Assembly (NCBI RefSeq): GCF_024679245.1
Contig: NC_090191.1
Location: 41,091,524 to 41,155,523, forward strand
Length of the DNA stretch: 64,000 nucleotides
Reading direction: 5' to 3'
Source of the DNA: Pseudorasbora parva
Taxonomy: Eukaryota > Chordata > Actinopteri > Cypriniformes > Gobionidae
Shown here one piece after another: positions 35,721-44,746 of the stretch. Made by a program: the position numbers and the translations under genes. The stretch's first letter is position 1; each line of letters opens with the position of its first letter. The notes beneath the pieces were generated by a model that saw nothing but the letters and a program-made list of their open reading frames with translations, was not told the DNA's origin and did not search any database.

Positions 35721-36480
35721 GAATGTTTATGGCCGTCACAAATCAGGTCATTAGGGCTCCATCTCTAGATGGGTGAAGGGCAGAAACTGCATGTGGACCA
35801 ATGAGAAGTCCTGTCCTTCCTGGGCTTGGTACTAGAGGTCTTCTTCTTGCCCTCAAAGCGTTGTCTGGCTGTTGTCCAAGCATCTTTATCTGATGGGTTG
35901 GACATCTTGTTTGTGCTAGTCCAACAAGATCCAATCAAAATGGAGCAAACCTTTGTCCACTGTTATGGGCAAAGAGGGGCCCGGCCATAAACTGGGCCCT
36001 GGAATTCTGGTGTCCACTACATGAAGCAACCCAAGCAGCGTTACTGTGGTTGCAGATGCCATATGCCCCAGGAATCTCCGAAAATGTTTCAGTGGGACCA
36101 CTGTTTTACTTTTGAACGAATTCGAGCACTTCAACAAAGACTGGACTTGCTCCACTGTGAGTTGTGTTGTCAAACTGACCAAGTCAAACTCCATACGAGA
36201 AAAGAGATCCTCTGCCCGGGGTATAGTTTACTCTTTTCCCAGTTGACCCGAAGTCCCAACTGGCTTAGGTGGCTAAGCACCAGGTCCCTGTGTTTGCACA
36301 ACCGTTTCACCGACTGGGCCAGAATTTGCCAGTCATCAAGGTAGTTGAGAATGCAAACACCACACTCTCTCATTGGATCAATGGCCACATTTGTAAAGAC
36401 ACAGGGTGATAGGGACAGCCCGAAGGGAAGCACTCTGTGCTGAAGCAAAAAGATAATTTCACTGTCCAACATATTTATCT

Positions 36481-37404
36481 CCTCGCCAGAGCATTCAACA
36501 GCAGCATTCCAGTAAGAAATGTATTCTTATTTATGTCCCTGTCACCAAGAAATGTACACACATTTATGTCCCCACCACTTTAATGCATACCAGATGTGGA
36601 CCAGATCTGGGCCGGCACTATGTTTCTGTCTGGGTTATTCATTATTTAATTCGTTTCCTACTATAGTTATTCAGTCAACAGCAGTGAATGATTTTCTTTT
36701 TCTTTATTCATATTAACAGCAGTAGGTACTGTATATTACACTGTTTGCATTCATAGACATAAACGACTGTGTTTATGTGAACTTTGTTTAAAAACTGTGT
36801 TTTTGATATAACCTTAAGACAGTTTAAGCACAATATGAGTGGAAAAGAATTTAGTTTAATACTCACATGATGCTCCGTCTGACAGCCAGCTTTCTCTGCA
36901 CATGTTTCAGATGTGTGTGCTTAGAAAACCATATATCAGATGTTAAGACTGATATGACACATTCTGGAGACACGTATATTACAACTTGTAAAAAAAGGGC
37001 ATAATAGGTATCCTTTAAAGACTAAAGGTTGTTATTGAAGGAAATAGTCAATGTAGTACACAGAATTTTATTTATTTTTTCCCCAGAAACATTGCAACAA
37101 TCACAGATGACACACTCATGACACTAATGAACTGTCTGAGTGTGTTTACATATAGAATTGCTAAGTACAAATGCTATCAACACCATATTATCAGTAAAAG
37201 TACTTAATTATATAATATGCATTCATAAACAACTTTGAATATAGTTTTTTAGTATGAGACAAAGGTTTACAAAAGTAAAATGACTAGAGCTTTCTATTAT
37301 ACATGAAGATAGATCTGTTTAGTGTTGACCACATGAGCTCTTTTTCCTTCTCGCTGAGGAGGCAGAGAAACAAAAACTGCAGATGATTAACCAACGGGCC
37401 TGTA
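36481..37404. other. 3' flank of gene B5
   Basis: 36,940-37,020 (ATTCTGGAGACACGTATATT) resembles a DNA-transposon end also present near 13,740. From 37,025 the sequence matches the CTLD-gene 3' flank (GTTATTGAAGGAAATAGTCA). No gene seen. Confidence 0.45.
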
Positions 37405-38904
37405 TTACTTCTTCTCACATAAAACCCTAAATTTAAATATGCAGTCTTTATCACTCCATTTGTATTGACCGTCCGCCTCCTTCTCTATGGCACCGCAGTG
37501 TTCTGGTTGACTTTCTCCTTTCCAGTTGGTCCAGTTTCCCTCTTGAAGCCCATTGGTCCAATTCCACAGTGGACTCTGTCTAAGCCCCACCCACACTGGC
37601 CCAGAGATACTCCTCCTTTTTAGCTCTCACTCCGTTTCTATCTGATCACTCTCAGACTGAATGGACAGGAGTCCAGAATAGTGTCTGTCGCAGTAATCCA
37701 GAGCTCCCTCCCAGGACATTACATTCTCACTGATATGAATGAAGCGTTCTAAAAAGAAAATAAATATTGAATTAACTACAATTAGTTGCAGGCTTTCACT
37801 GATTTGTTAGACTTGGACATTTTTAATTGTTAAGCATCAAATATTTTCTTAACTTACTGTAGCAAAGAACAGGATAGGCACCCCCGTTACTTTTGTCCCA
37901 AGATCCTAATGGATATTTTGAGAGAAATGTAAAGCATCCTTTAGATCGACTATTCTGTGTGTAATTAGAACGTCCACCATCAAGCCAATCAATGCTGTGA
38001 TTATATCGGAGGCCGATCCAGAAAGAGTCGCTCCCATTTACTGCTTCCTTCACTCGATCATTCTCCATCTCATTACTGATCCTGACTAAATCTGTGTGAT
38101 TCTTTCTGCAGGACAGCTGAGCCTCAGTCCAGGTTTTGTTTTCACGGATTAAACTGTATCTGTATGATTGTTGCCCCGGATCTGTATCAATACAAGAATG
38201 GACAATAATTTTACTCACAATATTTAGACATTTATAAGATATAAACAGCTCAGGGATCATCACCTTGATCATGACACATGAAGTACATTTTTGTTGAAGT
38301 ACAATTGAAACACTCCCATCTTCCTTCAGTGTTTATAGCACCACAGCATGGTTCTGTATTAAAAGTGGCACTGTATTTGGTGAATGTGACAGAATCACCA
38401 TTTGACCATTTACAGTTTCTGGCACCAATCCAACCACTATTCTCATCACTCTGACTATTGAGAATATCTACTAACTCCTTATTCTCTTCTTCATCGTAGA
38501 TTGTGGCGAGGTCAGTGTAGTTTCTTCTGCAACCATTTAGTGCTTCATTTATAGTCATTGTTGTATCGATCAAGTGGAAGCTTCTCAGTCGGCCTGTAGC
38601 ATTTAAAAGGGGAACACCTGAGAAGAGATGTTCAGTTTTCAGTCAAATACTGTAGACATCATCTCGACTGGATGAGCATTCATTTCTTTCAAAAACATTT
38701 ACCAGTGAAACTTTGAAAAATCAAATGGAGACCGTAGACTAGTGCTTGCCTTGTAAAATTATAAAGATCTACAATATCTTAATAAAACAAAATACTTAAG
38801 ACATTTTTAACATGCATAAACATTTTTTACATTTTTATTATTTTGTATAAAGAATAGATTAAATACTCACCCCAGAGAAGAAACAGGACAGATAGAAGTA
38901 CCAT
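37405..38904 (-). pseudogene. CTLD gene B5, premature stop in CTLD3
   Basis: Exons: leader 38,904-38,871 (MVLLSVLFLLWG), CTLD1 38,617-38,264, CTLD2 38,181-37,858, CTLD3 37,748-37,405. Splice sites are GT-AG and phase 1. In CTLD3 the codon after SESDQIETE is TGA (37,629-37,627); A2, B3 and A4 have CGA (Arg) there. Translation would end at 277 aa instead of 351 aa, losing the VWVGLRQ core strand, the QPEHCG segment and WSDKDC. The stop is in the last coding exon, so nonsense-mediated decay may not act, and a secreted two-CTLD protein with a stub is possible. The rest of CTLD3 stays open in frame, so the change looks recent. A non-coding exon starts at 39,395. Confidence 0.8.
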
Positions 38905-40009
38905 GGTAATCTCAGTTAATTTTGAATGAGAATCGATGAGTTTGACTGATCAGTGGATTGGAGGAAAGAGACAACAGAACAAATATCAGAGGAATGCAAG
39001 AAATCAAAATGGGCTCAGTAATTAATTATTATTTATGATCCTCTGTTATAAACACTTCTAAAGTTACAGGCTAAATACTTCTTGTATGACATACCCACAG
39101 TACAATGAATTCATACACATATAAATATAAAATAATAATAATACATTTTATTTGTAATGCACTTTATATTAAACAAAATCTCAAAGTGCTACATAATTAA
39201 AACAATCAACAACAATAAATAAATAAGTAAATAAAATAAAATAAATACAAATGAAAAATGAAGAAGTAACAATTCAAAAATGCTTCAACAAACAGCGTTC
39301 AGACATTTTGCTTACCCTATAAATTACTAACATACTGTTTTGTGTAAGTAATGAAAATTGATCATAAAACAGAGAAAGAAAAGATCCTTCTTACCCGTTG
39401 ATCAGGTTATTTGATTGTGGTCCGCTGAAGGAAATGCCAGACTTATTCAAATCATGTCATAACTTTAGGATGGGCAGAGACAGACGGGCAAACTGACTGA
39501 TGACACAAACGTTAGGTTATTGATGATATACTTTATCAAAATCACAAAAGAAATGTCTGTAGCTCATGTTTTCTGTTGTTACTCATATATGCATTTTAAT
39601 TTAAAAGGTAGAGTTACTTTTATGTAAAGCAAAATGCACTGCAAACATGATGATGGTTGAAGGAAGAAAGGCAGAGAGAAAATATTGAGCTTTTAACTTT
39701 TAAATGCTTTTGAAAAGAAACTAGTTTTCATTTGTATAATGTGAAGTCTTGCACGTGTTAGCGGAAAATAATTCTCCTGATACTTTATAGTTCAAAGCCT
39801 GCTCTCATTCTCTTTTTGGAAATAAGTGCATTAACATGCTGCCTAAGTCAGATATTAATATCTCAAATATTAACATCCGGAATATGTCTTTATTCAAACA
39901 TCTATACCAGCAATCCTGGCAAAATCCCATTCAATGGCTGAAAGCGGCCCTCTTCCTGCCTGATTTGCATACAGCGTCACCCAAATCATTGTGTGCATGC
40001 GTCACGTGA
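38905..40009. other. Upstream region of B5
   Basis: 39,350-39,480 and 39,640-39,740 match the B1/B3 upstream region, including GAAACTAGTTTTC near 39,715. 39,130-39,290 is an insertion relative to B1/B3 with TAATGCACTTTATATT and CAAAGTGCTACATAATTAAA, resembling a reversed LINE/SINE tail. No gene beyond B5. Confidence 0.5.
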
Positions 40010-41245
40010 TCCTTAAAGTGGGGGTGAAATGCTGTTTCATGCATACTGAGCTTTTTACACTGTTAAAGACTTGGTTTCTCATTCTAAACATAGACAAAGT
40101 TTCAAAAACTAATGTTGGACGTTTGATAGAGTATTTCTGTGCCAAAAATACTCCTTCCGGTTTCTCACAAGTTTCGGAGAGTTTTATTCAAGTATGGGTC
40201 GACTTGACGTTAATAGAGCGGAAGGTCCTTGTAAGGGCCATACGGGCTCTTCTCCTGGTAGGGTGCGCGCGCGCGTGACTAGAGCGAGAGAGGAAATGCA
40301 CGCCCATAAACACTCTTTCAAGTGCAGATCCAGTCGTCCGTGAACACTTATGTCGGTTAGAGTCCACGCCGCGCTCCACTTTATTCCTATGGTTGACGTC
40401 GAACAACTTCAATGCTTCAGCACAGCATTCCGGGAAGGCAGCGCTGCATTTGAACCGATTTGAACGCAGAAATGACGGGAAGCTTCACAACATCGCTTCA
40501 GTCGCGTCTCAAAGTGGATTTTCACTCCACTGCTGTCACAGGACTTCACCAAATCATACCAAAGAAGTGTGTTTTTGACGGAGCGGTCCCAGCGATAAAG
40601 GTTCGGTCCTGCTTTGGAAGCAGCCGGTGAGTAAAACTGCTTCAAATGTCTGTGCTGTTGGCTATCGTCACGTGAGTAAACATCAGTAAACGACATGATC
40701 GCGTGCTTCGTCATTCAAATGCGCTAACGGTTACTCCATTGCTGTTCTATGTATGACGTTACACTAATCTGACGTGCAAAACCGTTTTGCTTGCTACTGC
40801 TAAGGTCTAGTCGCATTCAATAGTCCATAAACCGAATCATGTCCTCATAAACTGCACAAGTAAAGACACACTAATGTTGACAGGCCACTAAATACAGTCC
40901 ATACCACAGACCACGTCCTGATGTTACTGTTTCTCCTATTCAATTTATTTCTGCCTCAGATTTGATTCTGGATCATTATCTGTATTAGCTGAGATAGCCA
41001 TGGGTTTCTCCACACTTGAGGACGTCACCGCTTTGTTCACGATCGTCATTCTTTAGCTCCGCCCACAGGATACGCCTCCAGCCGCTCGTTTTTTTTTCCC
41101 GGAAAGACTCGGTACAGCCTATATTTCTTTTTTAAATATAATAAAACTAAAGACTTTTCGGAGATATGAAGGATGCAATACTACTCTATAGGTACTCAAG
41201 ATTGACATGAGATTGACTGAAACTGAGTGTACTTTAATGGTGCTT
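40010..41245. repeat. Interspersed repeat with CCTTAAAGTGGGGGTGAAAT end
   Basis: The left end CCTTAAAGTGGGGGTGAAAT and the right-hand text (TTAGCTCCGCCCACAGGATA, GAAAGACTCGGTACAG, CTACTCTATAGGTACTCAAG) are typical of a fish DNA-repeat family. The right terminal repeat is poorly kept. It is GC-richer than its surroundings. No transposase read. Confidence 0.45.
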
Positions 41246-42363
41246 TAACTCTTATAAAGGTGAAAAATGTTCCATATTATTCTGTGCAAAATGAATTTAA
41301 ATGACTGAAAAAGGGTCTGCCCTGTGCAAAACTTCACCAAATCGGCTGGGCACGTGCGCCATATTATCCTAAAGAAGCGTGCAAACTTTTAAGGTAATCG
41401 GGCTATCGGCAGAGGTTTTACAGTTTAAAAGGTTAAAAAAACACCACGATAAATGAGCTGAAAATCTACAGGGCTGGTGTTACTCACACCGACTACCTAC
41501 GTCACAGAGGCACACCCCGATCGGCCTGACGGGGGCGCTACAGCAAGCAAAAGTATGAAACAGCCCATTACTCCTTAACTGTTAGGCATGGGCTCAAGTG
41601 TCTTATATCGTTGAATCCTTGGCTCGGGACAGACAAAACGCATGAATTATGAAAAAAAAATTACGATTCATGGTCGCTAAGGGAAACCAAAATGTTCATA
41701 GTGTCGAGGGCCAATTTTACGAAAATGACTATAAATTGTGAATAGAAAGAGATATTTTCGCAAAACTTGGGTCACATGTCTATGAGCTCAAATTTTGGTC
41801 ACTTGAAAAAAAATGCGATAATTGTCCACTTGGTGGCGCTGTAAGAAGAAAAAATGTCATAAAAAATGCCTATTACCACTCCCAACCATTAATCTGATAA
41901 TAAGTGGCATGTAGTGCCTTTGTCCAGTGTGCCATATAGTCTTTGAGAACATTGGCGTATCTCAAAAAACATAGTTTGCATCATCAGCACAATGCCTTGA
42001 AATAGCCTAAGAAGTTTCAAGCCAGTGTTTTTCACGGAAGTCACCTTATACTCCTGAATCCTTGCCATGTTCAACAATCACAAACATGGCAGGTTTTGTC
42101 TTATGGTTTGTGTAACAGTGTAATTTAGCACTTACAAAACTTTTGCGATTATCTTCAAAACTGCTAGTCCAAATGTCTACCTCCACTTTCTGTTTTATTG
42201 AACCCAACCAAAGCCATCCATGATCCGTGGATACATCAGATAATAGGAAATCAGTTTTGTGTCCTGAATTTTTGGAAGTTGCAGCGTCCATTCTTCACAA
42301 TATTATAGATGAAATGTTGCATGTGTTGTGTGTTGTTTCAAGTGCATCTTTATGTTGTTTCAG
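41246..42363. other. Unclassified repeat-like sequence
   Basis: Contains GACGGGGGCGCTACAGCAAG (about 41,528) and TTGGTGGCGCTGTAAGAAG (about 41,830), phrases frequent in dispersed fish repeats. No coding region supported. Confidence 0.35.
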
Positions 42364-43620
42364 AAATCCAAGGAGGATGGACCGTCAAGAGGTAGGTAAA
42401 AAATTATCAGTCAATACCTATGAGTCTGGCACATCCCAAGATCCAGAAGATCTTCTGGAGGATATCTCAAGAAGATCATCTCAAGGAAGTCTCAGATGCT
42501 TCCCATTTTCCATTGTGTGAAAAATTTCACACCAATGTAAGTTTGAGTCTATACTGTGTCTGTTTGTGTTTCAGGGAGTTTTCGGGAGGATTTTGTTGGA
42601 ATTTAAAGTTTTCAACTGAAAGCCAACCTTAGGAAGACCAGCCCACAAACCACTTTTCTCCCCATGTCCTTTCTGTTTTTTATTTACACCTGGTATTAAG
42701 ATGCGTTTTGGTCGATCGGATCACAAGTAGATGAGGGAAACACATTCCCGCTTATACCGTGTGTTTTAAGCCATCTCTTTTGTCCACTTTTAACCACTTC
42801 TGTTTTGATTTCTTTGAGGGGAGGGGTCTGTAAGTGGGTAAATGCATGGATTTTCTTTCGATCTAATGGACCAATTGAGCTTGTGCAATTTACATATGAA
42901 CGCGGCCAAAACATACAGAGAGCATCAGCTTTCATTTTTTCTCTGACAGCCACAAGATCACACTGAACCTTATGAGTGTGTGTTAGAAATCAGGGATGAT
43001 GAGAGAACATTGTGTTTGGTATGTTTTTCATCTTTAAACCAAACTTGGGTCTCCAGACAACAAAGTTTAAACCCCGTCTTGCTAACGGAGTCAGTAGTAA
43101 TGGTTAGTAGGCAGAGAGTTTGGGAGTCTTTGGTGGCTTTTTGAATGCATTTGACCACATGAGCGTCTACTCTACGAAAGCAATTCGGTCAAATGCGTTT
43201 TCAACAACCTCTAAAAGTGGACAAGCTTAAAATGTTTTAGACCCCGTTTACACCTGTATTTAGCATCGTCGGCTTGTGATCCGATCACCCAAAATGCATC
43301 TTAATACCAGGTGTAAACAGGGCCTAAATTTAAACATTTTCTTTAACTTTTCAGCAAATCATTACAGATCTTCCAGAACTCTCTGGAACCCAAAATTACA
43401 CATCAATATGTTTCAAGTGAGTATTAGACAAATATGATGAGACCTGGCAGATGCTTAATGAGAAATTATGAAATCTAGAGAGAGTCAATGCTAATTTTTG
43501 CACCAATGTATTTGTTTATTATAAATTATAAATGCAAGTGACTTGATAAGTCTTTTTTCTTTTCAAGTCCCTCTTTTTTGTGTAATTTCAGAAGAAGATG
43601 CATGTTTTTGCTGGAACCTG
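42364..43620 (+). other. Three candidate small exons (tentative)
   Basis: Splice-like segments: 42,364-42,391 (after TTGTTTCAG, before GTAGGT; includes an ATG, MDRQE), 43,355-43,416 (after CTTTTCAG, before GTGAGT) and 43,592-43,620 (after AATTTCAG, before GTGAGT). Exons two and three join in frame as QIITDLPELSGTQNYTSICF followed by KEDACFCWNL. A MITE (42,683-43,324) sits between the first and second. There is no recognisable domain, and no start or stop context ties them together. This could be a real small gene, a non-coding RNA, or chance. Confidence 0.25.
42683..43324. mobile_element. MITE with TTTACACCTGGTATTAAGAT ends
   Basis: The left end TTTACACCTGGTATTAAGAT at 42,683 is mirrored by ATCTTAATACCAGGTGTAAA ending near 43,318. 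Both ends continue into GTGATCCGATCA-like sequence. No open frame resembles a transposase; probably a hAT-type non-autonomous element. Confidence 0.75.
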
Positions 43621-44740
43621 GTGAGTGCGAGGACCTTCAACATGGACATTATGTTCATATCTTCTACAGAGAAGAAAATTACAAACCAACACACACACAA
43701 ACCTACCAATGAGTGCATGTCCACAACGGCCTATGGATACACATCTCGTTTTCTTTCAGTGCTACAGGAGTGGTTTGACTGGGTTCATTGGTCTATAGCC
43801 TGGGAGATCATTCTGTTCAAGATTTGCTAAGGCCTTTGACTTCTGACTTCTGCTCAAAGGAGGAAATGGAGTATGATGTTTTTGCACTCGGTAGAGCTTG
43901 AGGAACAATTTTAGTTCTTAAAATCAAAACTCTGCCATGGACTGGAAAGCCTCAAGAGCTCTGAAGTCTAACTGGGGGTTACTCATCAATATATAGTGAA
44001 AACACACCAGAACCAAAATATCTGTGATATTTCATTTTTCTCTTTCAGTGTGACTGGTCATTAAATGTCTGATACTTTAAAATGGGTGCTTGTGGTGCTT
44101 TTAAATGCTGTTTTGAATGTTTCATCAGTGCCTCGTTGATTATTTCCACCTGAAATGTTTGTATTACTCTAGTTAATGCTGTGTGTCAAACAGATGATCA
44201 GGTGACCCCGATTCTTCTGTGTGAATGGACGGTTATAATTTAGTCAGAATCTGCTACCGCAGTATTAAAGTCAACACAAAATCAAAATAGACATGTACAT
44301 CATTGTTTTATTGTGAATGCATGAAAAAATAACAATTCTTTCCTCAATAAAATTTTCAGTTTTAATCAAAAATATGTAATTTTATGGACAGATATGTTAC
44401 ACCAGATTTATTTTGGACAAATTAAGTTAGAAAAATCCTTATATTAAACAGAATTGTATTACCATTTTGTCTTTGAGGATTGGTAAATGTCACAAAAATC
44501 CAAATTGCTGTGTTTTAATATAACATGGTCATAAATGGTAAATGGTGCTTGAAAGAAATTACCATTTATATTCTATTTTCATATTCATAAGATTTTTCCA
44601 TTTCACTTAAATATGTGAAACTCGCAAATATATCTTGTGAGTAAAGTCTCTCTGAGATAAAGGCGTCTTCTAGTATAAGTCTTCAATGAATAAATCATAA
44701 ATCAGCTCAAATGAGACTAGAATAGTAGAATAATGAGCTG
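43621..44740. other. Intergenic, no gene recognised
   Basis: AT-rich with no convincing frame. CTCAATAAAATTTTC near 44,342 holds a possible plus-strand polyadenylation signal that could belong to the candidate exons upstream, but nothing links them. Confidence 0.3.
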
Positions 44741-44746
44741 TAAGAT

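Larger units (their letters stand above)
32040..36480 (-). mobile_element. DIRS-type retrotransposon, interrupted and decayed
   Basis: Minus-strand pieces occur in DIRS order. Reverse transcriptase lies at 36,472-36,170 (LPFGLSLSPCVFTNVA, CILNYLDDWQILAQ, LGLRVNWEKSKLYPGQ). An RNase-H-side segment follows at 36,194-35,916 (FRRFLGHMASATTVTLLGLL). A tyrosine recombinase piece lies at 33,289-32,741 (STLKVYVAAITAHHDEVEG, GKHDLTIRFLRGARR). GTTACTTATGTAACC at 32,044 resembles the terminal motif seen at 1,517. The frame is broken and 33,650-35,720 is foreign to this order. The YLDD catalytic motif is intact here, but the element as a whole cannot be autonomous. Confidence 0.75.
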
